Source: CAZEHS01 sp964424355
Lineage (GTDB): Bacteria; Bacillota; Clostridia; Peptostreptococcales; Acidaminobacteraceae
Reading direction: 5' to 3'
Assembly: GCA_964424355.1 (NCBI GenBank)
Contig: CAYRIO010000001.1
Location: 62,001-126,000 of the forward strand
Length of the DNA: 64,000 nt
Shown here: piece by piece, positions 41,085-50,250 of the stretch
Layout of the letters: every line of letters starts with the position of its first letter
How positions within the stretch are numbered: position 1 is the first letter of the stretch
Position numbers and translations under genes: made by a program
The notes under the pieces: model-generated
Seen by the model: the letters and a program-made list of their open reading frames with translations, nothing else
Database searches by the model: none
Told to the model about the DNA's origin: nothing

Positions 41085-42890
41085 CTACATTTCAAACTGG
41101 CGCTTATAAAGCGCATGGTAGGCGCCTTTCATATTCAGAAGCTCTGAATGTGTCCCGCTTTCAACAATCCTGCCGTTTTGTACCACCAGGATCCGGTCCG
41201 CGCTGATAATGGTCCTCAGCCGATGGGCAATCACAAAGCTGGTGCGCCCATGCATCAGGGCCCGCATAGCGGACTGGATGGCGACTTCCGTGCGGGTGTC
41301 TACATTGCTGGTGGCTTCATCCAGGATGAGGATATCCGGGTTTGCCAGGATTGCCCGGGAAATAGCAATCATTTGCCGCTGCCCCTGGCTCAGGTTGGCG
41401 CCTTCTTCGGATAGCGGGGTCTTGTAACTTTGAGGCAAGCGGTGAATGAAGGTCTCGGCATTGGCCATCCGGGCTGCTGCGATGACTTCGGCATCGGAAG
41501 CATCCAGTCGCCCGAACCGGATGTTTTCCATCACAGAGCCAGAGAACAGCCAGGTATCTTGAAGGACGACACCGATACGGCTTCGCAGGGACTGGCGTTT
41601 TCGATTCAGAATAGAAACGCCATCCACCGCGATAGACCCGGAATCAGGATCGTAAAACCGGGCAAGCAGATTGATCAGGGTGGTTTTGCCGGAACCGGTG
41701 GGGCCAACGATGGCGATGGTTTCCCCAGAGGCGGCATGGAAGGTGATGTCCTGCAGGACCGGGCTCTTGGCTGTATACCCAAAGTTGACAGCATTGAATG
41801 CCACGGATCCCCGAAGCGCTTGACTGGATTCACTGATTTTTTCCTCTGTAAGGGGATCGGATTCTTCCGGTTGGTCCATGAGTTCAAAGACCCTTTCGGC
41901 ACCTGCAATGGCGGATTGGGTTGCATTGTAGAGTGAAGCAATCTGGTTCACAGGGCGGGAGAACTGGCGGGAGTAGTTGACAAAGCTGGCGATGGTTCCA
42001 ACGGTGGCCATGCCCTGAACGGCCAGATAACCGCCAAAGCCTACGACGACAGCGTAACTCACATTGTTGACGGCACTCATCAGGGGGCCGATGATTCCTG
42101 AAAAAATCTGGGCAGTGGTGGCTGATTTTTGGAGCGCTTGGTTGGATTTGTTGAAATCCTGGAGAATTCGGGATTCCTGACCATAAGCCTGCACCACTCT
42201 CAGCCCCGTGATATTCTCTTCAATCAGGCTGTTGAGCCGGCCCATGTCCTCCTGCTGGTGTTTGAAATTCTTCCGGGTGCCCGAAGCAACCCTGCCAATG
42301 ATAAAGAACACAACCGGTACAGTGAAGGTGGTGACCAAAGCAAGCCGCCAATTGAGAACGAACATCACTGTAATGACGGCGGTGATGGAGAGGATGCCCG
42401 ATATCAGCTGCAAGGCGCCCTGGCTGAGAATGCCGCTGATATTCTGCACATCATTGATCATGCGGCTCATCAACTCACCCGTCGGTGTCTTATCGAAGGT
42501 GGGGATGGGCAGCCGCAGCACTTTCCTGAATAAATCATTGCGCAGGGCCTGCACGGCCTGATTGCTGAGACCTACCATATAGTGATTCTGAACCCAGGTG
42601 GCCAGGGTATTGCACAGATAGAGCGTAAGCATCAGCAGGGTGATCCGGATCAGTTCCCCAATATCGGCCCGACTGATGGCTTTATCGATGGCGACGCCGA
42701 TGAGATAGGGCCCAGCCAGGGAAATCAGGGTGGTCAGGAGGCTGGAGGCGATCACCAGGGTCAGAGGCGCCTTGAAGGGTTTCAGGTATTGCCAGAGCCG
42801 ATGAAGGACTTTCTTCGGGTCCCGGGGTTTTACCACCTCGGCGCCATGGATCGGTCTTCCCCGGAAGCCGGAACCTTTGGAAGCGGTCAT
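41085..42890 (-). CDS. ABC exporter half-transporter with canonical ATPase site
   Basis: A 601-residue type IV ABC exporter half: six-helix membrane domain (about 40-330) and ATPase domain (about 360-600). It has Walker A GPTGSGKTT, signature NLSQGQRQ, Walker B ILILDEATSNVD with catalytic Glu, and switch His in VIAHRL. It overlaps the partner gene at 42887 by 4 bases. It resembles the multidrug exporters BmrC/D and LmrC/D. The N-terminal extension (about 30 residues) has a basic Gly-rich start. Substrate unknown. Confidence 0.92.
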   Translation of the reverse strand: MTASKGSGFRGRPIHGAEVVKPRDPKKVLHRLWQYLKPFKAPLTLVIASSLLTTLISLAGPYLIGVAIDKAISRADIGELIRITLLMLTLYLCNTLATWVQNHYMVGLSNQAVQALRNDLFRKVLRLPIPTFDKTPTGELMSRMINDVQNISGILSQGALQLISGILSITAVITVMFVLNWRLALVTTFTVPVVFFIIGRVASGTRKNFKHQQEDMGRLNSLIEENITGLRVVQAYGQESRILQDFNKSNQALQKSATTAQIFSGIIGPLMSAVNNVSYAVVVGFGGYLAVQGMATVGTIASFVNYSRQFSRPVNQIASLYNATQSAIAGAERVFELMDQPEESDPLTEEKISESSQALRGSVAFNAVNFGYTAKSPVLQDITFHAASGETIAIVGPTGSGKTTLINLLARFYDPDSGSIAVDGVSILNRKRQSLRSRIGVVLQDTWLFSGSVMENIRFGRLDASDAEVIAAARMANAETFIHRLPQSYKTPLSEEGANLSQGQRQMIAISRAILANPDILILDEATSNVDTRTEVAIQSAMRALMHGRTSFVIAHRLRTIISADRILVVQNGRIVESGTHSELLNMKGAYHALYKRQFEM

Positions 42891-44629
42891 GACAGCACCT
42901 CCCCATGGCCTTTTTGGGAATCGCAGATGTCCTGGTAAAGCCTGTTTTCCTGCAGCAGTGTGTTATGATCGCCAATCCCTGCAATTTTGCCGTCTTCCAG
43001 CAGGATGATCCGGTCGGCGTTCCGTGCGGTGCTGATCCGCTGGACGACCATCAGCATGGTCGTCTGGCTGAACTCGTTGCGCAGTGTATCCAAAAGAGCC
43101 TGTTCGGTTAAGCTGTCCAGAGCGCTGGTGCAGTCGTCCAGCAAAAGGAGAGCGGGTTTTCGGACCAGGGCCCGAGCGATGGCCAGCCGCTGTTTCTGGC
43201 CGCCGGAAAGGTTCTTGCCTTTCTGGGAAATCACATGGTTAAGCCCCTCCGGCAGGGAATCTACGAATTCCATGGCTTGAGCCGCCTCTAACGCCCGCAG
43301 GATATCTGCTTCTGAAGCGTGCGGGTTTCCGAACCGGATGTTTTCGGCGATGGTTCCGGTGAAGAGCAGAGGGCTTTGATGTACCAGGCCGATCCGGGAA
43401 CGCAGGGAAACCGGATTGATTTCCCTGATGTCCACGCCATCCAGACGGATGGTGCCGGAACTGGGCTCCAACAGCCGGGGAATCAGATGGAGCAGGGTGG
43501 TTTTCCCGGAGCCGATAACCCCCAGAACTGCTGTGGTTTCACCGGGTTTCAAATCAAAACTGATATCCTGTAGAACCGGATCACATTGATTGGTGCCAAA
43601 GCAGAAGGTGACACGGTCCATGGAGAGACCTCCGGCCAGGGATAAGCCTTCTGTCTGGAGAGTGCCGGTAAGTAGCGTTGTGGGTTCGTTGAAGAGCTCT
43701 GCGATGCGGGTCGCAGAGGCCTCGGCCCGGGAGACGCTCATCAGGACCATGCCCATCATCATCAGGGAATAAAGCAGCAGAAGCAGGTAGTTGATAAAGG
43801 ACACCACCTGACCCACCTTCAAAGCACCGGCAATAACGTTGAGCCCTCCGAACCAGAGCACGGAGACCACACCGAGGTTGATCATCAGGAACATCAAGGG
43901 GAAAATCAGCGAAACCATGCGCCCGGCCTGGATGCTGAAGGCCGTCATTTCGGCATTCCTTATCTCGAACCGCTGATTTTCATGGGTTTCCCGCACAAAG
44001 GATTTAATGACCCGGATGCCGCTGATGGATTCCTGAATCACCGCATTGACGGCATCCAGTTTATCCTGAACCTGCCGGAAACGCGGAAAGGCCTTGCGGA
44101 TGATGAAAAAAAGGATCAGGGAGAGGATGGGGATCATCACCAGCATGATGGGGCTCAGCTGCGGGGAGGTGAGGATGGCCATCACCAAGGCGCCGCCCAT
44201 GGTCAGGGGGGCGCGGATCAGCAGCCTGAGCCCATTCATCACCAGGCTCTGGGTTTGGCTGATATCGTCGGTCAACCGGGTGATCAGCGGGCCGGTCTCC
44301 TGCTTATCCAGCCCCTGGCTGGAAAAGGAGAGAATCTTTTCAAAAAGTGCGCTTCTCAGATCCGCCGCAAAGGCCAAGGCCGCCCGGGTGGAAAACAGGA
44401 TGGCCCCAGTTCCGCACAGAAAGCCCAGCACAGCTACGGCGATCATCAGCAGGGTAGCATGGAGCACATAGGCGGCATCGCCCCCTCCGATCCCGATGTC
44501 GATGGTTTTCTCCATCAGCCACGGCTGAACCAGATCGAAAAGAACCTCCAGCACCATGAAAACCGGCGCCATCAGCGCCGTTTTCCAGTGGGGGCGGATA
44601 TATTTCAGCAAACTGCGAAAAGCTTTCAT
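42887..44629 (-). CDS. ABC exporter half-transporter with degenerate ATPase site
   Basis: A 580-residue ABC exporter half pairing with the downstream gene. The ATPase has Walker A GVIGSGKTT and signature NLSGGQKQR. The residue after Walker B is Asp instead of the catalytic Glu (LLLLDDCTSALD), and the switch His is Gln (VVQRI). That is the asymmetric pattern of heterodimeric exporters, in which one composite site hydrolyses ATP and the other mainly binds it. It is the first gene of the two-gene operon; the start MKAFRSLLKYIRP follows GGAGGC. Confidence 0.92.
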   Translation of the reverse strand: MKAFRSLLKYIRPHWKTALMAPVFMVLEVLFDLVQPWLMEKTIDIGIGGGDAAYVLHATLLMIAVAVLGFLCGTGAILFSTRAALAFAADLRSALFEKILSFSSQGLDKQETGPLITRLTDDISQTQSLVMNGLRLLIRAPLTMGGALVMAILTSPQLSPIMLVMIPILSLILFFIIRKAFPRFRQVQDKLDAVNAVIQESISGIRVIKSFVRETHENQRFEIRNAEMTAFSIQAGRMVSLIFPLMFLMINLGVVSVLWFGGLNVIAGALKVGQVVSFINYLLLLLYSLMMMGMVLMSVSRAEASATRIAELFNEPTTLLTGTLQTEGLSLAGGLSMDRVTFCFGTNQCDPVLQDISFDLKPGETTAVLGVIGSGKTTLLHLIPRLLEPSSGTIRLDGVDIREINPVSLRSRIGLVHQSPLLFTGTIAENIRFGNPHASEADILRALEAAQAMEFVDSLPEGLNHVISQKGKNLSGGQKQRLAIARALVRKPALLLLDDCTSALDSLTEQALLDTLRNEFSQTTMLMVVQRISTARNADRIILLEDGKIAGIGDHNTLLQENRLYQDICDSQKGHGEVLS

Positions 44630-44672
44630 TTTTGCCTCCTGGGAAAAATGTATCCTTATTCAGTTTAACACG

Positions 44673-44708
44673 AAAAAAAACCGGTACTTCTTATAAAGAA
44701 GACCGGTT
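44673..44708 (-). terminator. Terminator of plsY
   Basis: On the minus strand, AACCGGT plus inner CTTCTT/AAGAAG, then ACCGGTT and a T run. Confidence 0.9.
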
Positions 44709-44719
44709 CATGGGAAATT

Positions 44720-45313
44720 TCATTTCTTATTGCTGCTGACCTTGCTTTCCGTCCCCTTGATCAAGCGGTCGATATTCTCCCGGTGCCGATAGATGACCAG
44801 AAGCCCTACGAACAAGGCATACAGGGTAACATTCAAGGGCATATCGAAAATAAGCATCAGGATCGGGAAGAGCCCCGCCGTGACGACTGAGGCCAGAGAC
44901 ACATAGCGGGTGGTTTTCATGATTGCAAGCTGCAATACCAGCAGGATCACCCCGATGATCGGGTTGAGTCCGAACACCAATCCGCCGGAGGTGGCAACGC
45001 CTTTCCCCCCCTTGAAACCCAACACCACCGGGTAACAGTGGCCAATCATCGCCATGGCACCGCACAGAGCCGCGCCATCAGGTCCCATGACCATCCGGCC
45101 GATCAGTGTGGCGGCCAACCCCTTGACAAAATCGCCAACGAAGGCCCAAATGCCGGCCTTAATGCCTAAAACCCGGTAAACGTTGGTGGCTCCGGTGTTT
45201 CCACTGCCGTGCTGCCGAATATCCACATGGCCCATCTGTTTGCCGACGATATAGCTGAATGGGATATTTCCTAAAGCGTATCCCACAATGATCAGAAAAA
45301 TAGTTTCCTTCAA
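44720..45313 (-). CDS. plsY: Acyl-phosphate:glycerol-3-phosphate acyltransferase
   Basis: PlsY transfers an acyl group from acyl-phosphate to glycerol-3-phosphate, the first membrane step of phospholipid synthesis. The 197-residue form has five to six membrane segments and the family motifs GNIPFSYIVGK, RQHGSGNTGATNVYRVLG and GFKGGKGVATSGG. The start is set at TTG (45313, LKETIFL) with GGGGGA 8-9 bases upstream; the longer frame to 45385 adds 24 unconserved residues. PlsX is not nearby. It works with PlsC at 25041. Confidence 0.93.
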   Translation of the reverse strand: MKETIFLIIVGYALGNIPFSYIVGKQMGHVDIRQHGSGNTGATNVYRVLGIKAGIWAFVGDFVKGLAATLIGRMVMGPDGAALCGAMAMIGHCYPVVLGFKGGKGVATSGGLVFGLNPIIGVILLVLQLAIMKTTRYVSLASVVTAGLFPILMLIFDMPLNVTLYALFVGLLVIYRHRENIDRLIKGTESKVSSNKK

Positions 45314-45478
45314 AACATGTCCCCCTCTGAGATGATAGCTACATTGTAACAGGCACATCCGGGGCAGGCAATAAGATTTAACCAAAGAAACGCATAGTGC
45401 TGTGGCAGCTGTGGTATAATTATCCGTGAAACCAGTCCCATGGACAACTATATGGTAAAAATAGGAGTGTGAAACGTT

Positions 45479-46729
45479 TTGGATCCTGATGCGACATGGC
45501 AGATCATTGTACTGTTCACTTTATTGTTATTCTCGGCCTTTTTTTCGGCCTCAGAGACCGCTCTGATGACCCTCAGTAAGATTCGGATCCGGCATATGGT
45601 GGATGAACAGATCCCCAAAGCCGATCTGATCAGTAAGCTGCTGGATAACACCGGCAAGCTGTTGGGATCCATCCTGGTAGGGAATAATATGGTGAACACC
45701 GGTGCATCTGCTTTGGCTACTGCGCTATTGATAAATATTTTCGGAAACAAGGGGATCGGAATCGCCACCGTGGTGATGACCATCCTGATCCTGATTATCG
45801 GGGAGATTACCCCCAAGACCCTGGCAGCCCAATATTCAGAAGCGGTTTCGGTTAAGGTGGCAGGCCCCCTGTCTATCATTATTCGGATACTGAACCCCAT
45901 TACCACGGTCATGGTCAGTATCACCAACCTGATTATCCGCATATTCGGCGGGACGGTGAACATCAAGCAGCCCTTCATCACTGAAGAGGAACTCCGCACC
46001 ATGGTTCATGTGGGCCATGAGGAAGGGGTTCTTGAAGGTGAAGAGAAGAAGATGATCTATAATGTGTTTGAATTCGGTGATTCCCGTGTGAAGGATGTCA
46101 TGGTTCCCCGGACGGATATGGTCGCACTGGAGGTTTCCTCAACCTATGAGGAAATTCTCAATCTCTTTAAGGAAGAGCAGTTTTCACGGATTCCGGTCTA
46201 CGAAGATACCCCCGACAATGTGGTGGGGATCCTAACGGTGAAAGACCTGATTCTTTTCAGCTACCAGGGGCATGAATCGCAGTTCGACATCTACCAGTAC
46301 CTTCGCGAGCCCCACTTCACCTATGAATTCAAGCCGGTGACAGAACTGCTCAAAGAGATGCGCAATAAGCGTCTGGGCATGGCGATTGTTCTGGACGAAT
46401 ACGGCGGCACCGCCGGAATCATCACCATGGAAGACCTGCTAGAGGAAATTGTCGGAGAAATCCGGGATGAATATGATGAGCACGAGCGGGACATCGAGGT
46501 GGTCCGCGAAAACGAGTACATCATTGATGGCAGCACGCGGATTGACGAGGTGAATGAACTGATCGGCACCCACCTGGAATCCGATGATTTCGATTCCATC
46601 GGCGGGTACGTCCTGGGCTTGTTCGGTCGGCTACCGGAGATGCGGGAAACGATTGAGGCGGAGGGGATCACCTTCATCGTGGAAGAAGTGGATAAGAACC
46701 GCATCGAAAGCCTGAGAATCATCATGTAA
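45479..46729 (+). CDS. CNNM/CorC-family transporter with CBS domains
   Basis: A 416-residue protein, once called hemolysin-like. The N-terminal DUF21/CNNM membrane domain (about 1-135: SASETALMTLSKIRIRHMV, GNNMVNTGASALATAL, IIGEITPKTLA) is followed by a CBS pair (about 205-325: VMVPRTDMVALE, GGTAGIITMEDLLEEIVGEI) and a CorC C-terminal domain (about 340-416). CNNM proteins move Mg2+ with Na+. The start is TTG at 45479 after AGGAGTG; the GTG at 45467 is followed at once by a stop. It is monocistronic. Confidence 0.92.
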   Translation: MDPDATWQIIVLFTLLLFSAFFSASETALMTLSKIRIRHMVDEQIPKADLISKLLDNTGKLLGSILVGNNMVNTGASALATALLINIFGNKGIGIATVVMTILILIIGEITPKTLAAQYSEAVSVKVAGPLSIIIRILNPITTVMVSITNLIIRIFGGTVNIKQPFITEEELRTMVHVGHEEGVLEGEEKKMIYNVFEFGDSRVKDVMVPRTDMVALEVSSTYEEILNLFKEEQFSRIPVYEDTPDNVVGILTVKDLILFSYQGHESQFDIYQYLREPHFTYEFKPVTELLKEMRNKRLGMAIVLDEYGGTAGIITMEDLLEEIVGEIRDEYDEHERDIEVVRENEYIIDGSTRIDEVNELIGTHLESDDFDSIGGYVLGLFGRLPEMRETIEAEGITFIVEEVDKNRIESLRIIM

Positions 46730-46732
46730 CCC

Positions 46733-46760
46733 AAAAGCCTGGCTGACGCCGGGCTTTTCT
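46733..46760 (+). terminator. Hairpin after the CNNM gene
   Basis: AAAAGCC(T)GGC / GCCGGGCTTTT stem with a T-rich end. Confidence 0.75.
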
Positions 46761-46777
46761 ATACGGAGGAGAGCGCC

Positions 46778-47680
46778 ATGGGACTCATCATGCTTACGGA
46801 AAAAACAGGTTATTTTGAAGGCCCTGTGACAGTGGGGGTGCACTACGCTGAAAAGAACCGGGTGATCCTTTTCGACAGCGGGTCCGACGATTCAGCCGCC
46901 CGGAAGATGGCGGGGCATTTTGAGAAGGAAGGCACCGTCATCACCGCCATCATCAATACCCATTCCCATGCGGACCACTGCGGGGGCAATGCGCACCTGC
47001 AAAAGCGCACGGGTTGCCGGGTTTATGCCTGCGGCATCGAGGCTTCACTGGTCCGGGATCCCATCCTGGAGCCCATGTACCTGTATGGGGGCGGTCCTCT
47101 GGAAGCCCTGCAGAACAAGTTCCTCCAGGCAGCCCCCACGGAATCCGTGATTCGGGTGAGCACCGGTGAACAGGAAATCGAAGGGGTGACGCTGGAACTG
47201 ATTGACCTATCAGGCCACAGCCCTGCCATGGCAGGTATACGGACCCCAGATGACGTATTGTTCCTGGGCGACGGGCTGATCGGCATCGAAACCGCTGCCC
47301 GTCATAAGATCCTGTACCATTTCAATTTGGGCGGCATGCTGGCATCCCTGGATGCCATCGAGACCCTGGCGGCTGGGGCGGTTGTGCTGTCCCATGGAGG
47401 GCTTTGCAGTGATGTCGCCGCGGTGGCGGCGGATAACCGTGGCCGACTGCTGGCAGTCAATGACCGGATTCTGGGGCATGTACAGGAACCCATCGGGCGG
47501 GAGGACCTGCTGGAAAAATTGCTGGCAGATTTTGGCCTGACACCGGCACTCCCGCTGTACTACCTGAATCTTGGCATCGTCAGCTCCCATCTGGCCTGGC
47601 TTTGCCGGGAGAAGCAGGTGGAGGCGGTGATGGTGGGGAATGGGGTGCGGTATACAGCCATGAATGCTGTTGCAGAATGA
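46778..47680 (+). CDS. MBL-fold metallo-hydrolase
   Basis: A 300-residue metallo-beta-lactamase-fold protein. The metal motif is NTHSHADHCGG (about 68-78); further ligands are His in DLSGHSPAMAG (about 148), Asp in FLGDGL (about 168) and a His in VLSHGG (about 207). The group includes glyoxalase II-like hydrolases and others, and the substrate is unknown. The ATG at 46778 follows GGAGGAG. A Cys-containing stretch (YACGIEASL) is not conserved in the fold. It stands alone between two terminators. Confidence 0.85.
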   Translation: MGLIMLTEKTGYFEGPVTVGVHYAEKNRVILFDSGSDDSAARKMAGHFEKEGTVITAIINTHSHADHCGGNAHLQKRTGCRVYACGIEASLVRDPILEPMYLYGGGPLEALQNKFLQAAPTESVIRVSTGEQEIEGVTLELIDLSGHSPAMAGIRTPDDVLFLGDGLIGIETAARHKILYHFNLGGMLASLDAIETLAAGAVVLSHGGLCSDVAAVAADNRGRLLAVNDRILGHVQEPIGREDLLEKLLADFGLTPALPLYYLNLGIVSSHLAWLCREKQVEAVMVGNGVRYTAMNAVAE

Positions 47681-47934
47681 ATATGAGGCCTTGGAACGGA
47701 TCGCAAGCGGATTCCTTCTGAGGCTTTTTTATTTGGAGATGAGGCGCATTGAATCATTTTCATCGGTTCCCCCGGTGTGGCGAATATGGATAACTTCAGG
47801 AAAAGGATTTCACGGAAATGGGGCAGGTTGTACTTTCTTCATTAAAGGAAAACGATTTCTCAACAAATGTTACAGCAAGTGTTTCTTAATTTTATGCGGA
47901 TATTAGTAAAGTGAATAAAAAGAATTGATTTTGA
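47681..47934. other. Intergenic region before hppA
   Basis: A hairpin-rich segment at about 47684-47731 ends in a T run (GAGGCTTTTTT) and may terminate the MBL gene. The rest is AT-rich with no credible gene. Confidence 0.5.
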
Positions 47935-47963
47935 TTGCAATGGTTTGGTTTTCAGTGTAGAAT
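47935..47963 (+). promoter_or_regulatory. Sigma-A promoter of hppA
   Basis: TTGCAA (47935-47940), 17 bases, TAGAAT (47958-47963), about 60 bases before the ATG. Confidence 0.7.
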
Positions 47964-48023
47964 TCTGTCGTATAGTACAATCGTGTTAGACGATATGCAT
48001 AAAAGTGTGGGGAGGAAAGTGAC

Positions 48024-50051
48024 ATGTTTTTCATTCTAGCAGCAGGTGTTTTAGGATTGATTTTTGCCGGGTATCTCTCTCTGTCCGTTCTGAAGGAGGA
48101 TCAGGGTTCCGCAAAAATGATCGAAATTTCAGAAGCGATTCAAGAGGGTGCAATGGCATTCCTGAACCGTCAGTATAAGACACTGGCGCCTATCGCAATC
48201 ATCATTTTCATTGTTCTTAGTGTTTTCTCCGAGCATAAACTAGCTTCAGGGATCGCGTTTCTTGTAGGTGCGTTGTTCTCAACCTGTGCCGGTTACTTGG
48301 GCATGTACATCGCAACCCGCTCCAACGCAAGAACGACCAATGCAGCTCAATCCAGTCTGAAGAAAGCCTTGGGCATCGCTTTCAAGGGCGGCTCCGTAAT
48401 GGGGATGGGCGTTGTCGGCCTGGGTCTTCTGGGCGTAGGTCTGCTTTACATCTTCATTGCAAAAAACGACATCACCTTGATTCCCGCAATCGACAGCTTC
48501 GCCTTCGGTGCTTCTCTGATCGCACTGTTCGCCCGTGTTGGCGGGGGTATTTTCACAAAGGCAGCGGATATCGGTGCCGACCTGGTTGGTAAGGTTGAAG
48601 CTGGCATCCCCGAGGATGATCCCCGGAATCCTGCTGTAATCGCGGATAACGTTGGTGACAACGTTGGCGACGTTGCCGGTATGGGTGCAGACTTGTTCGA
48701 ATCCTATGCGGCTACTTCCATTGCGGTTATGCTGCTGGGAGCCGGCTATATCGGTGTTCAGGGCGTAATGCTTCCCCTCATGCTGGGCGCGGCTGGAATC
48801 GTGGCATCCATCATCGGAACCATCTTCATCTACACAGGAAATGAAACCAATCCCCAGGATGGTTTGAACCGCAGCCTGTATTGTTCTTTTACACTGACTG
48901 CTATTGCAGGTTTCTTTTTGACACGTTACTTCCTGCCTGACCGTTCCATGGTGTTTTTCATTCCGATCATGGCTGGTCTTGTGGCCAATATCCTGATCGG
49001 TTTGGTAACAGAATACTACACAGCTTCCGCATATCAGCCTGTTAAAGACATTGCACACGCATCCAAGACCGGTGCCGGTACCAATGCCATCACAGGCTTT
49101 GCAGTAGGCCTTGAGAGTACGGCCGCTCCTGTTGTCATCATCATCCTTACGGTTGGCGTTGCTTATCTGGTGCCAGGCGGCGGGCAAAGCGGATTCTACG
49201 GAATCGCTTTGGCGGCTATGGCCATGCTGTCCATGGCAGGTACAATCGTGGCAATCGACGCTTACGGCCCCATTGCCGATAACGCCGGCGGTATTGCAGA
49301 AATGGCAGGGCTTGATCCCAGCGTTCGCAAAATCACTGACAAGCTTGACTCTGTAGGGAACACCACTGCTGCCATCGCTAAAGGTTTTGCGATCGGTTCC
49401 GCAGCGATTACTGCCATTGCATTGTTCTCAGCTTTCGCACAGCGTGCGGAGCTGGCTTCCCTGGATATGCTCAACCCCATGATCATGATGGGTCTGCTCT
49501 TCGGCGCCATGATCCCCTTCCTGTTCTGTTCCTTCGCCATGCGTGCTGTTGGCAGAGCGGCAACGGACATGATCGATGAAGTTCGCCGTCAGTTCCGTGA
49601 GATTCCGGGCCTGTTGGAGGGGAATCCTGAAGTGAAGGCTGATTATCGCCGTTGTGTGGATATCAGCACGAAGGCTGCCATCAAACAAATGATCCTCCCG
49701 GGTGTTCTTGCTCCTGCAAGCATCGTGCTGGTTGGTTTCGGCGTAGCATTCTTTGATCCCAAAGCGGCCCTGATGGTTATTGGCGGCATGCTCATCGGCG
49801 GTATGGCTTCCGGCGTGCTGTTGGCGCTGACGATGTCCAATGCCGGCGGTGCATGGGATAACGCCAAGAAGCACATTGAAGAAGGCCACCACGGCGGCAA
49901 AGGCTCTGAGAGCCATAAAGCCGCAGTGGTCGGTGATACGATCGGCGATCCTTTCAAGGATACCGCAGGACCCTCCCTCAATGCTGTTATCAAAGTAATG
50001 GGGACCATCTCCCTGATCATCGCACCGATTATCCTGGCAATGGTCAAGTAA
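48024..50051 (+). CDS. hppA: Membrane-bound K+-dependent pyrophosphatase
   Basis: A 675-residue ion-pumping pyrophosphatase with about 16 membrane helices. It couples PPi hydrolysis to Na+ or H+ export. Substrate motifs are GGGIFTKAADIGADLVGKVE, DDPRNPAVIADNVGDNVGD and GDTIGDPFKDTAGPSLN. In GNTTAAIAKG an Ala occupies the position that is Lys in K+-independent enzymes, so K+ dependence is expected. The ATG follows GGGGAGGAAAG. Such pumps save energy in anaerobes, and the nearby PPDK, which makes PPi, fits a PPi-based economy. Confidence 0.96.
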   Translation: MFFILAAGVLGLIFAGYLSLSVLKEDQGSAKMIEISEAIQEGAMAFLNRQYKTLAPIAIIIFIVLSVFSEHKLASGIAFLVGALFSTCAGYLGMYIATRSNARTTNAAQSSLKKALGIAFKGGSVMGMGVVGLGLLGVGLLYIFIAKNDITLIPAIDSFAFGASLIALFARVGGGIFTKAADIGADLVGKVEAGIPEDDPRNPAVIADNVGDNVGDVAGMGADLFESYAATSIAVMLLGAGYIGVQGVMLPLMLGAAGIVASIIGTIFIYTGNETNPQDGLNRSLYCSFTLTAIAGFFLTRYFLPDRSMVFFIPIMAGLVANILIGLVTEYYTASAYQPVKDIAHASKTGAGTNAITGFAVGLESTAAPVVIIILTVGVAYLVPGGGQSGFYGIALAAMAMLSMAGTIVAIDAYGPIADNAGGIAEMAGLDPSVRKITDKLDSVGNTTAAIAKGFAIGSAAITAIALFSAFAQRAELASLDMLNPMIMMGLLFGAMIPFLFCSFAMRAVGRAATDMIDEVRRQFREIPGLLEGNPEVKADYRRCVDISTKAAIKQMILPGVLAPASIVLVGFGVAFFDPKAALMVIGGMLIGGMASGVLLALTMSNAGGAWDNAKKHIEEGHHGGKGSESHKAAVVGDTIGDPFKDTAGPSLNAVIKVMGTISLIIAPIILAMVK

Positions 50052-50067
50052 ACAGATTCAAATTCAA

Positions 50068-50100
50068 GGGCGACTCCAATTCGGAGCCGCCCTTTCTTTA
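50068..50100 (+). terminator. Terminator of hppA
   Basis: GGGCGACTCC / GGAGCCGCCC stem, AATTC loop, TTTCTTT tail. Confidence 0.9.
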
Positions 50101-50250
50101 TAGATGAAGTAGATTCAGTATAAAAAAATAGCAGGGATACAATGAAATTGGCCTTTTCATATGGGCATTAATCGTGTAGAATGATAAAAATGAATCAAAT
50201 AGTGTAGCACATATAGTTAATAAGTACGCATATATCGGGAGGCGAGACCC

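Noticed and set aside
47664..47906. Small frame after the MBL hydrolase
   Set aside because: It crosses a hairpin with a T run, has no ribosome site and shows no protein-like pattern.
48279..49187. 302-codon minus-strand frame across hppA
   Set aside because: Shadow of the pyrophosphatase gene, with no ribosome site or family resemblance.
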